Below are positions 36,076 through 46,727 of a stretch of 64,000 nucleotides of DNA, piece after piece (the stretch's first letter is position 1; each line of letters starts with the position of its first letter). The notes under the pieces were generated by a model. The model did not search any database. It saw only the letters and a program-made list of their open reading frames with translations, and was not told where the DNA came from. Both the position numbers and the translations under genes were made by a program. This DNA comes from Hymenochaete sp. R1 (Eukaryota > Basidiomycota > Agaricomycetes > Hymenochaetales > Hymenochaetaceae). The stretch lies in assembly GCA_019400425.1 (NCBI GenBank), contig JAFREE010000001.1, forward strand, positions 310,001 to 374,000, written 5' to 3'.

Positions 36076-38848
36076 TTACTCGGAATCACTGCCTGAGCTG
36101 TCCGATGAACTATCATCAGACGAGTGCTCGCTGTCTGGGTGACGCCCAACACTCGTCCGCCCCGCGTTGCCTTTTTCCTCGAACATTCGCATGCGCTCTT
36201 CGAGTTGGCGGATTTTTTCTGCTTCGACATCCTCGTCCATGCTCTTCCGCTTCAAACCACCTGTGCCCGTCCCTGTGCCAGTGCGAGACCTTTTTGGCGC
36301 AGATGGTTTTAGAGGACGGATAACGTAGTTGTATAGCTTTTGCAATACAGGTGCAGGTAGAGTATCAATATCAAGTTCGATCTCCTCGTTGCTCTAAAGG
36401 GGAGGGGGGAGAGAATTAGCACAAACTGAGATTTAACGACAATGAACACTCACGTCTCGGATCTCTGGCACGCCTTCGTGGATGATGTTGATCACCCTCT
36501 CAAGTTTGTCACCATCCAATTGTTGGATCGTCTCACTGAGATCCTTCTTCTGTTCAAACGAAAGGATGTCGGCGTCTGTGAGGTCGGGCGACTTCTTTGT
36601 GTTCCGCTTCTTAGACGAAGTCTTCGCTGGCTTGCTGGGTTTGAACGAGGATGCAGCCGGAGGCGTAGCTCTTTTTACGTGCTTCTTTTCTTTCTTCTTC
36701 CTCTTCAGCTTGCCGGCCTCGATAGCCCTGACTTCAGTCTCAAGTACGGAAATTTGGCTCCTCAACTCCAAGACGCCTATTACAACACTCAGTATTAAAT
36801 GCAAAGACACGGTTCAAGTCACACTTACGTCTATCTTCCTCCTCACTTAAATTTTCCTCTTCATCGTCTTCGAAGTCGCTCTGAGGCACCCTCAATGGCG
36901 GAAGACCGGCCATTTTCGACTTGAAGACTTTGTCGAGCTCAAGACCTGCCTCACGAACCGGAGTGCCAGGAGGATTGAAAGATATACAATTCCGGATCAT
37001 CAAGCTGAAATCTTCAACAAACTTGTCGGGGTTGGGATATTCTCCAGCTTCATACTTCTTCCGCATTGTCCCAAGATCCATCGGCTTCTTCACGACTTTG
37101 GGATAATGGGGAATACCCAGTTTTACAATATCTTAAACCCCTTGATAAGCAGATGAAAGCGTGATAAATAAATATTTTCTTACCAACTGGCTCGTAGAAA
37201 GGTTCGGCTACATTGAAATACGACTTCTTATGCAACTCTGCCAGAACTTTCCCGCAAAACTTTATCTGGTCTTCGGCGCCGTTGTCAATTTTCGACTTTC
37301 TTGCTGACCGCATTTTCTTTGGTGGTTCTGCGTAAGGCAGGTCTTTCGGCGGAGGAGGATGAATCTCGCGCTTGGGCCGAGCGGTTTCCACCGTTTCCGA
37401 GCGACGAATGGTCGGGACAGAAGTCGAAGGACGCCTGGCAATGGCACCCTTCTTGACTGCAGAGATGACTGGAGGCGGAGTTTCTTGCTTCTTTGGTACG
37501 ACGGGCTTCTGACAAAAGTTAGACCCTTAATAGGACAAGGTTTACAATGAAAATGCACAAACCTCTTCGGCAGGAGCTGGCATTTGCTTGATCTGCTTAT
37601 CGAAAATCGTTTCGATTCGCTTGCCCATGTGCGATATGGCATGATCAGGACCATTGAAGAGGAGTGCGTTCGAGAACATAAGCTTCACATCGGAGACAAA
37701 CTCGTCGGCGCTGAGATATCGCGGGTTATTTGGGTTCGCATCCGGCTTCGAAGGGTTCGATGCAGCAAGCTTGCGGTCGATTGTTTGGAAGTCCATGGGT
37801 TGCTTGACGATAGTGGGATAATGGGGGATTTGAAGCGCGACAGGGTCAACGGGATGAAGATAAGGAATGGCATCCTTAAGTTTCCGAAGATTGCGAACAG
37901 TAGAAATGCAAAATCTAAACTGATCTCGGCTCAGCGTGGCCTTTCGATCCAACGCAGGTGAAGGCGTTGGAGATCGGTTAATCGACGAGGCAGCCGTCGT
38001 TGGAGGAGCGGGGGCAGGCGACTAGTAAATAGTGAAGAATGAGATCACCATACATGTCGACTAGATGACAAAAACATTGTAGAGCTTACTTGAGCAGACG
38101 CAGACTGGTCGGCATCGGACTCCGTTCTCGCTCGCTTGGCTGGCGGGGGTTGGTCGTTGTCGACGACGTCCATTTCCCGAGTCTCAGAGAGGCGAGAGGA
38201 GGAAGCGATAGGGGTGTCGATGTTCATGTTTTCTGACTCGACGTGATTCGCATGTCCGTTTATCCCATTCACACCGTTGATCTTGGGTTGATCAGCGGGC
38301 GGAAGGTCCAGAGTCGGCGATGGAGCGGATTGCTCTGCCATTTGAACATCCTGTAAGAGTTGACCTGTCGGGGGAGGGGGAGTGCCATGTGGAGGTGCGA
38401 TGGGAATAGAATCTAAATTAGAGGAGGGGAGAAAAAATTAATTAAAAGAAAAAAGAAAGAAGAGATGTCGTTGGCACATACCGGGGTCTGCGGGAGTACT
38501 TAATTGGGGTTTGATAGAAATATCATCATTTTTATCTGTGGTGATAGACATGGGTTCGTGACGGGCGTCACTCTCGCGGGATTGGTAACCAAGGTCTATT
38601 TTGACTGGAGGCGAAGCAGCGTTGGTGGGTGGAGAAGGAATGGCAGGGGAGTCGGGGGCACTGCTGAGCGCACCATTATCGTTAGCGTCGCGTGACAACG
38701 CGGGCGAGTCCGAGTCGAGAGCGGTGGCAGCGGCGACACCGTCGGAGGTTGATATTGAGAGGGGGTTTGGGTTCGACGGAGAAGCGGGTGCGGAAGACGG
38801 GAGGGGTAGAGGAAGAACGTGAGTGGAGGCAGCAGCAGCAGCAGACAT
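36076..38848 (-). CDS. BDF1: BET-family double bromodomain protein
   Basis: Chromatin reader that binds acetylated histone H4 and helps recruit TFIID. Seven minus-strand exons: 38848-38482, 38412-38090, 38021-37563, 37508-37184, 37131-36829, 36776-36454 and 36393-36076, giving 805 residues. A 230-residue disordered N-terminus (Ala/Ser/Pro-rich) is followed by bromodomain 1 (FRFCISTVRNLRKLKDAIPY, HYPTIVKQPMDFQTIDRKL, LMFSNALLFNGPDHAI) and bromodomain 2 (KFCGKVLAELHKKSYFNVAE, PHYPKVVKKPMDLGTMRKKY, LMIRNCISFNPPGTPV). Both retain the acetyl-lysine-binding Asn (FNGP, FNPP). A coiled coil and a Lys-rich stretch come next, then the NET domain (LSFEQKKDLSETIQQLDGDK; EEIELDIDTLPAPVLQKLYN) and an acidic Ser/Asp tail. 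Domain order is exactly that of fungal Bdf1. Confidence 0.95.
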
Positions 38849-39380
38849 GAGGGCCGGCTTTTTTCGGGAAAGACGGGCGGGACGGGAAAAGGTGGGGTCA
38901 GAGGGTGGGTTCGTCAGAGGACTCTGGTCTGGAGGGAGGGAAGGGAGGGGGTTCTCTTGAGGGGGGTGGGGGGTCTTAAATTCAACGCGGAATCGAGCTT
39001 ATCTCCCTATTTAACCAACCTCTACTATTCCCACGCTCTATGTCACACTCGGTCACACTCCTCCTTTCTCTCCTTCCCCTATGTCCTCTCATCCTTCCCT
39101 CTCTCGAGCCCTCTGCGCACTCATCTCCTCTCTATACACATACAAAAGCATATATAAACTACGACTGCTCTGCCTCCTCTTCCTCCTCCTCCGCTCGGAA
39201 CACGGGTTGTGGTTGATTTTGCTTCCACGCTATATCATATTCCATCAAACACGTCACAACAACCACATCACGTGACACCGGCAATACGAGCGTTTTCATA
39301 ACACCCCGTGGAAAAAAAAAGGACATGCACCCAATTCAATTATTTTTTTTCGCGTCGTCGTCGCGCGCGAGCATTCAACT
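38849..39380. other. Spacer between BDF1 and WDR70
   Basis: About 530 bases. The BDF1-proximal half reads CT-rich and G-rich (promoter/leader); the far part is the WDR70 3' flank. Nothing else is seen. Confidence 0.45.
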
Positions 39381-41808
39381 TCAATCAGCTTCAGAGTTTC
39401 GCGACGCGTTCACATAATATAACCACTCACCAGACGTCCACACCGGGTCTTTGTCCGCTAAGTTTGCATACTTCAACAACGCCTCTCGTGGCTGGTAAAG
39501 TTCAAGCGTCAGTTCACAGTAGGAAGAGCGAAGGAAAAACCAGCGACGCGAATGGAGTAAAAACGAAAAAAAAGGTACGGTGGCAACCCGTAGACTTCCC
39601 ATCGCCTAATCTCCTCTGACACGTCTAGATCTCCCTCGCACGCGACCGCTGACAGAAGGATCCACACCCCAACTTCTGACGCCTTCTCCCCGCACACGCG
39701 AATGGAAATCGGCCTTCCTCGTACGCTCAAACAACACGAGCAATACAGAACAAGAAAAAAAAAAGTAGAAATTTCTGGAGACATAAATAGACGCACATCT
39801 TGGTCTCGAGTCGTATCCCGGAACAAGTTTTGCACAACGTGTTGGGTCGCACTCGCCCCGACGCGCCCACCCTTCCCGGGTCCAGTCACGGGCAATTCTG
39901 GTCGCTTGCTCTTTCGAGGGTCCTGCCGCTCTTTGTCCCTCTTTCGCTTGTTGCTCTTCCCGTCCTCAGCATCACGGAACATAGGCAGTGCGTGCGGGGT
40001 GATAATGTGCGGCTGCATCTCTGCCGATGCCATCGACTCTACAGTCGGCCTCCTCACTGCGGACTTGCTCGCAAGCAGCTTCGCACCGTTCAACGAATGT
40101 TCAGGTGAGTATAAACAAGATACTTGACCATTGGCCTGGCCAACCAAGATCTGCGCCGCTGTCAGATACCTTCTCATTTTTAACTCTAAATGACTTGCCT
40201 GATTAATTTTGGGGTGCCACAGGACCTTCACAGGAGTGCTATCCATCTCAACCTCTTGAACAGGCTCCAGATCTTCTTTGCGCAAGAATAGCAGTTTACC
40301 CTTCCCACCTTTGCTCGATGCTCCTTCGCCTGTGACTATGAATTTTTCGTCCGGACTGAAAACGGCGTTCGTAGTAGGGTATAACGTAGTGATATTGCTA
40401 CGAGCGGCGAGCGGCTTCTTGAACGAGCGCAGATCCCAAACTATCGTATTGTCAGAATAGGCCAAACCTTGAAGTGAAAAGTCAAACTCACGTTTCACGG
40501 TCTCGTCACCTCCCCTAGTTAAGACAGTTCGACCATCCACGGAAAACGCAATTGATCCCGTCTCCGACCCCTTCGTATGCGCGTTCTCCAGCGTCAAATC
40601 AGGCCGTACAAAGTTTGAATTTGTCCTCCACATATGCATAGCCCCATCCTGGCACACATCACCAATATACTTCGCCTCTTGAGAATAGGCGCAGGTGGTT
40701 ACACGTGTCCTAGTCCCTCGTTCCTTTGATTTGATGACTATGACTGTGTTTTGCCGCCGTCTATCATCAGCGTGCCAAACACTGAACGCCTGGATCAGAC
40801 AAGACTTGCTCCCAATTAACACTGGACTCTCTTACCGAACAGTCGAATCAACGGAGCTGGTGATAAACGTATTCGAGTCTTTTGGGTGCCACGCAGCACA
40901 GGTAACCTCTCCGACGTGTCCGCTGTGCCAAACAAACTCAGAAACAGGGGTCTATTTAGTATGTATGTATAATGATGACTCGCTCACGCAGTATGTCTCA
41001 TGTCGCGGATGTACATATCCCCTTTGATGAATGCCCCTCTAATAGAGGATACGATTTTAGTTTGAATCTTCATATCACAAAAGAAACTTACAGGTCGTCC
41101 CCATCTCGAGAATACATCCTCGGTTGCAGCGTGCCCGTGACGACGAGGATCTTTGACCCGTCCGGCGAGAATTTGAGATCATTCACCTGCAATCTAAGGT
41201 CAAGTCAGGCCCACGAAACGCTCTAAACAGAAGCACTTACATAGTAGGTCTCAGCGGGTTCCCAAGTCTTGAATGGCTTTGGATTCGCACCCATTCCACC
41301 AAAGTCCCATAGCTTACAGTCGTAGTCATATGAACCAGTCGCAAAGCGAGCACCCGAAGGGTCGATGGCGAGTGCAGAAATCACCTTGGTGTGGTCTTTC
41401 ATGGGAAGTTCATGCGTTACGGGGAAATCGGCCTGCGGGCCTGTGGTATCTTGTTCGTTAGGGTCATATTCTGGCTCGCCCTCGTCCGAGTCGTCGTCTT
41501 CGCGATCCCGAGCTAGTACCGATGGTCCTATCTCTGTAGACGATTCGCGTTCTTGGGCAAGTTCTGGTTCTGCAGGCTCCGCTGACACTCCCCCATTGTC
41601 TACCACACCAGTGCTTACAGGTGTTGGAGGCCGTTCGCCTTTGAGTGACACATCCTAATATCAATTGTCAGTACGGTGTCCCCCCGATGCGTTAAAGCCC
41701 TACCTGCTTAGCCTTAGAGAATGCATTAATATCAATACCTTTCTTTTTCTTCTGCACTTTTCCGAAGCCGGCGATGCCCATGGCTGCAAAGACGTCCATG
41801 TCGGCCAT
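39381..41808 (-). CDS. WDR70: WD40 repeat protein WDR70
   Basis: Conserved nuclear WD40 protein linked in other fungi and animals to Cul4-Ddb1 and histone H2B ubiquitination in DNA repair. Nine minus-strand exons: 41808-41704, 41654-41241, 41186-41092, 41038-40988, 40922-40836, 40781-40492, 40440-40199, 40150-39797 and 39491-39381, total 582 residues. The N-terminal MADMDVFAAMGIAGFGK is the family start and has a strong Kozak context; an in-frame ATG 36 nt upstream is weaker. WD landmarks: FATGSYDYDCKLWDFGGM, DLGAFIKGDMYIRDMRHTAG, GHVGEVTCAAWHP, DSTVRVWHADD, QDGAMHMW, TVKLWDLRSFKKPLA, LWHPKINQILVGQANGQV and the C-terminal block PREALLKYANLADKDPVW. The intron 40151-40198 is GC-AG (CAG/GCAAGT). 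The last intron, 39492-39796, is 305 nt, about five times the local norm. The extreme C-terminus after PVWTSG is uncertain. Confidence 0.9.
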
Positions 41809-42036
41809 GTTGACAAAGCGGGAGAACCGACGCTTGTCGTCCATGCGTTGTTTGGGACCAGAATGAGAAAGAGCCTGACTAAAGTGCCGATCTTAACGTC
41901 GATCGTTGGTGTGCGTCCATAGCCGAAGACGCGTTTCTCAACTTAAGTTCACTTGTGGTTTCTCAGGTTGCTTCTCACTCCTTCTCATCCACAAACCGTT
42001 ACTTTCTGCTTTCGTTGGCATACCGACAAGCTCATC
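41809..42036. promoter_or_regulatory. Bidirectional promoter, WDR70 / unknown gene
   Basis: Only about 230 bases between divergent starts. Confidence 0.5.
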
Positions 42037-42657
42037 ATGCTCAAACGCCAACGACCTTCGACGCCTCCGCCGACTCTAGCGGAATCGTCTTCCATAGTTA
42101 ACAACCCGTTCGCTGACTTCGCGCCAGACCAGAGGATGAAGCGCAGAAGGGTGACTGCACCGATTATGAACGGCTCGGACCGTGGCATGCTACGCAACGA
42201 CTACAGCGACGACGACGGTGAAGACATAGCTTCGGAAGAATACCGTTCATCTCCTTTCAACTCGCACACCAGCAACGACAACCCCAACAAATCAGCCTTT
42301 CACACCTCATCGAATGCGTACAAGGACTCGAACTCCCTCCTACACCAGCTCCATCTGGAACATCAGCGTCGCACACGATTCAGTGGCCCGTACGGCCACG
42401 TATCCGAGCCCTACCATAAAGCATTTGATGGACCTGGAACGCATGTCTCGCATTCTGCATCTGCGTTGGCGCCGCCGCAGCGTGACTCTAACTCCAAGGA
42501 GATCTCTCTGCACGAGGAGTACAACGTTGTATGCGAGCATTATTCGAATAATAGGTACGGTGACCCGATGGTTCTTTGTGTCCTGTACTTCCTCGGCTTA
42601 TTCTCTTCTTATAGGAATTTGGGTTCTCTTGTCCGCATGCGTTCAGCGAATCCGTAA
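42037..42657 (+). CDS. Small basic protein of unknown function
   Basis: Not recognised. Exons 42037-42554 and 42615-42657 give 186 residues. The start MLKRQRPSTPPPTLAESSSI is followed by NNPFADFAPDQRMKRRRV, a likely bipartite nuclear signal. Then comes an acidic Ser/Asp patch (YSDDDGEDIASEEY), a disordered middle, and a more ordered conserved-looking end starting LHEEYNVVCEHYSNN and closing with RNLGSLVRMRSANP. The intron (60 nt) has GTACGG donor and TATAG acceptor and splits an Arg codon. The small size, nuclear signal and ordered C-terminal tip suggest a regulatory or adaptor protein; no function is assigned. Confidence 0.65.
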   Translation: MLKRQRPSTPPPTLAESSSIVNNPFADFAPDQRMKRRRVTAPIMNGSDRGMLRNDYSDDDGEDIASEEYRSSPFNSHTSNDNPNKSAFHTSSNAYKDSNSLLHQLHLEHQRRTRFSGPYGHVSEPYHKAFDGPGTHVSHSASALAPPQRDSNSKEISLHEEYNVVCEHYSNNRYGDPMVLCVLYFLGLFSSYRNLGSLVRMRSANP

Positions 42658-42897
42658 TGATCTGGTACGTGAATTCGTATTCTTTACTTGAACAGTTTTT
42701 TTCGATGTTATGACTTACAATTGGCTGTTTATATCTTAGATACCTATACGTTGCCTTACGATACCTTCCGTCTCACGATCGCATGAAGCATCAGCGCACT
42801 CTGTACTCAAGTTTCCAAGCATTCACATCGGAATTCGCTTTCCGATCTGTATATTAATCCGCATCATAATGTAACGGCACGACGCATAACCAATATA

Positions 42898-43599
42898 TCA
42901 TTCCTCAACCTTCTCAGATATGGCTTCTACGCCTAACTTCACTTCGCGACCCAATGCTTTACTCAGCTCTTCATCGAGCAAGCTCTCGATGGAGTTGTTG
43001 TCCCTCGAATAATACCATCCATCCAAGTCGTTCACATAATCATACCGTTTAGGTCCGCTAGAGCTCTTGTGAACTTCCCGCTTTCCATAAGCCTAAGTAA
43101 AAGGATATGCGTACCTAATTGGCGACGAGAGCCATATTTGCTTGTTTGGGGGCTGCTTGTTGATAACATAGGTACCATTTTCGCCCAGGTTCAGTGTCAA
43201 AACGCCGCTCTATGCACTTAAGCAAAGTATAACACCAAAGAGACCCAAGTATATTCACCGAGTATTCCACTTCATATGATGGATTTGACACATCGTCCAG
43301 CAACGCCTCCAATGACTCGAGCATCGTGTCCATGGTCGCATCCGAAAGCTGGTGATATCTATCACCTGAGATATCGCTACACGTATCTAGACATTGACCA
43401 GTCAGTTTTCGACAGAGATCACGCATTGAGCTAACCTGGCTTTTATCATGGGAGGGGGAGTTGCAAGGACTGGTCGCGTCAAATGCAAATGCCGTTGCGC
43501 CATTGGATGCCGGGAGACGAGCAGGCGAGTTTGGAGAGGACGTGTAGCAGTGCTAGAGCATATCTGAGCAGCTGCCATTCGTAGTATCCTTGTTGCCAT
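42898..43599 (-). CDS. YFH1: Frataxin, mitochondrial iron-sulphur cluster factor
   Basis: Mitochondrial matrix protein that accelerates persulphide transfer on the NFS1-ISD11-ISCU complex. Four minus-strand exons: 43599-43436, 43376-43259, 43209-43115 and 43057-42898, giving 178 residues. The N-terminus [20 protein letters not shown] is a typical Arg/Ser-rich presequence. The core reads [73 protein letters not shown] and [12 protein letters not shown], all frataxin hallmarks. Several alternative acceptors lie close by; only CTAG at 43060-43058 restores the canonical [12 protein letters not shown], and only the acceptor at 43378-43377 keeps frame in exon 2. Confidence 0.95.
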
Positions 43600-44048
43600 C
43601 GTCTGTGATGTATCCTGGACGTTGGAGGTATTCGCGAAGACAAGGATCCGAGCGAAAGCCTGGGAGGATGCCGCGCTTTTGACGGTGACGGTAAAGTTAT
43701 GGTGTGCTTTCACGTGACTATGTCACTTCTATTTTTGGCCCCTCTGAAGTGAAACACCAGCTGGCCGAGTCAGAACGCCGTTACGTCTCTCTCCATCGAC
43801 TTTTTTCTCCTTCGAAAACAGAGGGGGATATTTTGCCAACGTCTCGACCAGAACTGGTGATATAATTAAATCTCGCAACGGTTATACGCATTATGTGCAT
43901 GCCATATGGGTTCGTTCACATTTGGCGTCGTTCGACTCAGACATGTCGCAGCTAAACACGTTAACCGAAAGATTGTCTACATGAACTACATCTCTTTTCC
44001 CAAAACTACGGAATGACTTTATTTGTTCTTTGACGGGAGTGGACAGGC
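43600..44048. other. Spacer, frataxin promoter and BIM1-like 3' flank
   Basis: About 450 bases. No gene is seen. Confidence 0.45.
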
Positions 44049-44875
44049 TCAAAAAATTAGGGCAAGAACTCCAGCTGAGATTAAACCCAGCATTCCGGTG
44101 CTCTCTATGGCTGGAGAAATCGCACCAGAAGAACTCGTGGGCGAGGAAGAGCTGGACGTTGCTGTTGACGAAGCCGTGGCATTGTTGACCACGTTCGCGC
44201 AGCTTACATTTGAAGGGGTGGTCGCCGAACTGGATAAGGTCAAATCCGAGCACTGCCAGAGACAAGGGAAAAAGGTACAGGGGTCAGGATCCAACAACGG
44301 GATTTGATCGCGACCTTGTATAACTGACCTGGAACAAGTTACCGTCTCCAGCATTGTACTGAATTTGGATGGTGACATTAGAGCCGTCCTTGATGCCCTC
44401 AATGCCGAGGTTCTCGAAGTCAACGGCGATGCATGACTCGCCCGCCCCGCTATGGGAGAACCACTCGACAGATGTTTCGTTGAAATCCTCGAAGGTAGTT
44501 GGATTCTGGGACGTAGACAGGAGTACCTGCGCTATCATCCAAGACATGAGTAAGAAGGTGGTGCTTATTTTAGATGACCTAGCCAGAAGACCTACCAGAC
44601 CAATTCGGGTGTGAGCCATTGAACGTGATGAAACCTTCTTTCAAGGGAAATTCGACTCTGTTTTCTGCAACGCTGTTGTACCCGTCTTCGAAGGTGTCGA
44701 TGAGCTATGGTATGAATATTATGGCAATAAGGAGATATGTCTTACCGCAAAAAGTGACCTCGGCATCCTCAGCAAACGCTCCACGAGGTTCGGGGTATTG
44801 CAAATGGAAATGTGCTGAAACAGCGGTAGAAATCGCTAGCAGAGCTGGGGCAATGAGCACGAACTTCGCAAGCAT
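44049..44875 (-). CDS. Secreted GPI-type protein of the BIM1/X325 copper family (copy 1)
   Basis: Four minus-strand exons, 44875-44746, 44685-44596, 44531-44329 and 44252-44049, give 208 residues. Signal peptide of 21 residues (ends TAVSA), so the mature protein begins with His22 ([11 protein letters not shown]), the layout of LPMO-like X325/BIM1 proteins in which the N-terminal His binds Cu(II). A second conserved His sits in FNGSHPNW (His69). [15 protein letters not shown] is the usual block after Cys43. The C-terminal part has CSDLTLSSS, a Ser/Thr-rich stalk and a hydrophobic tail ([15 protein letters not shown]), a likely GPI signal. In the family these proteins pass copper to CTR transporters and have no proven oxidative activity. 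The third (Asp) copper ligand I could not assign. Close paralogue next door, CTR beyond it. Confidence 0.82.
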
Positions 44876-45418
44876 TGCAGAACGACTTTCGAGATGGACA
44901 CAGATCGTAAATCAGTGAGGATTTCGAGCTGCAGTCAAGAAGGAAATACAAGCAAAGGATTAAATAAATGGGTAGTAAGCGGGAAAAAAACTTTTTCACG
45001 AAGTTGTATTCGTCCCTGGCCAAGAACATGTTGGCGGCGAACGCGCAAAGCTCGCGGGAAGAGTGCCAAGACTCAGCTTTTATGAGCTTCTGATTCATCT
45101 CAAAGGATCGTAGGTGATCGCTAAGTATTAGATAATGATAAGGTGTACTATTTGGATCTTATTTCCAGAGTAAAACGCTTCTTTAACCTTCGTACGCTGT
45201 TCCAAATTCACTTATTCAACTGGCTATCAATCACATACTCTCTCTTCTCTGCACTGGAATAAACAACGCAACATATTCATTGACCCGACAGAACAAGATA
45301 TTGGGTGAGTTCATGTGTATCCATACTCATTGTCGCCTTCTCACTAAGTACAAAGACCATTTCCGAGTTTCCCCTAACTAATGATATTTAAAGAAAACCC
45401 GAGAGTTTAGACGAGAGT
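44876..45418. promoter_or_regulatory. Promoter of BIM1-like copy 1
   Basis: About 540 bases upstream of copy 1 and downstream of copy 2. A short direct repeat GAGAGTTTAGA/GAGAGTTTAGA lies at 45401-45423. No copper-response motif could be assigned by eye. Confidence 0.4.
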
Positions 45419-46233
45419 TTAGAAAAGACTGAAAGCCGCTGCCGTGAGGAAGCCAAATAAGCTTCCAGCCTCTACAACGAGCGGCAGCGCCGCCGATGAA
45501 CTTGAAGGTGAACTCGAGCTTGAGCTCGCCGTCCCACTCGCCGTCGAGTTATCAACGAGGTTGCTGCAGCTCACATTGGATGGGATCGTCGCGCTGCTAG
45601 ACAATGTCAAGTCCGCACACTGAATGATCCATGAGTCATTCCCCCATACGACTTTGAATTTAATTTCAATGTATCACCCACCTGGAAGAGATTCCCATCT
45701 CCACCATTGAATTGGACCGTGATCGTTACGTTCGCCCCATCTTTTACACCCGTGATGTTCTTCGCATTCTCGAAGTCAATGCCAATGCAAGCCGTCCCCT
45801 CGCCGGAGGCAGAGAAGAATGGGACCGCGGTTTGGTTGAAATCCGAAAAGTCCGATGCAGGGTTCTGGGCTAAAGACAGCAGAACTTGCGCTGACAGTAA
45901 ATGACTAGGTCAGTTTTGAACGCATGGATGTGTTGCTTTTGGCAGCGTAACTTACCTGACCAGCTAGGATGCTCGCTGTTCAAAGTGAGGAAACCATTAC
46001 TCAAGGGGAACACCGTCCTGTTGTCGACGGCAGTATCATACCCGTCTGAAGGACGATTAGAAAATACCCAACCTACTGGCGGTCGAAAAGAAGAGCTTAC
46101 CACAGAAATTGGGCTCACTATCTTCGACGAAGACGCCGCGAGGTTCAGGAAATTGTAATTGAAAATGGGCGTGAACGAATGAGGAGAAAGATAGCAGCGC
46201 TAACGTGAAAGGTGAAGACTTCATGAAATGCAT
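45419..46233 (-). CDS. Secreted GPI-type protein of the BIM1/X325 copper family (copy 2)
   Basis: Exons 46233-46101, 46045-45956, 45890-45682 and 45619-45419 give 210 residues, with the same four-exon plan and phases as copy 1. Signal peptide ends FVHA; the mature start is His23 ([11 protein letters not shown]). Blocks: [23 protein letters not shown] (second His), [45 protein letters not shown]. It ends in a Ser-rich stalk and a hydrophobic tail ([16 protein letters not shown]), again a GPI-type end. Sequence identity to copy 1 is moderate, so the duplication is not recent. A second in-frame ATG at 46224 could be used without changing the mature protein. Confidence 0.82.
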
Positions 46234-46727
46234 GGCAAAGAGCACAGAAAGCGGTTTACGAGCAAGTCGTGGGTAGTCAATAGGAAAAGAAAAGAAAAGC
46301 TATACGAAGCGGATGATAATCCAAGTTTTTGTATCGGCCTCCGGTCAGCAGTGGCTAAAGAGAGTAACGAAGAAAAATTCTTTCACATTAGGCATGGGAA
46401 CAAACGCGTTGGCTAGGAGATCTAATTTTAGGTCAAGCGCTGGACGCAACAGTCCTAAGACTGGCATCGAAAGCGATTAATCGCACACCGGTTTCCATGG
46501 TTCGGTTCTCTGTGTTCTAAGAAGCAAGAGAGAAAGAGGGTGGCACGTACGCGAAATACACGACTCTCAGGCACATTCCATCCTTCTCAAGGCTCGTTCT
46601 GCGAATCTAGCGTGATAAACTAAGGGTGCAAGGGACTTCGTATGACTACCCGAATCTCAAACATGCTCATTCGTAACAATCATAATCAATAACAAACCAT
46701 AACGCAGCTTTCTTTCGTAGAAACAAC
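46234..46727. promoter_or_regulatory. Promoter of BIM1-like copy 2
   Basis: About 490 bases between CTR and copy 2 on the same strand. No gene is seen. Confidence 0.4.

Noticed and set aside
39381..39434. Extra intron near the WDR70 C-terminus (GTGAGT after TSG)
   Set aside because: The donor looks good but no downstream exon gives the expected family ending; the only frame-keeping option is a 42-nt intron leaving two residues. The unspliced ending is kept with low certainty.
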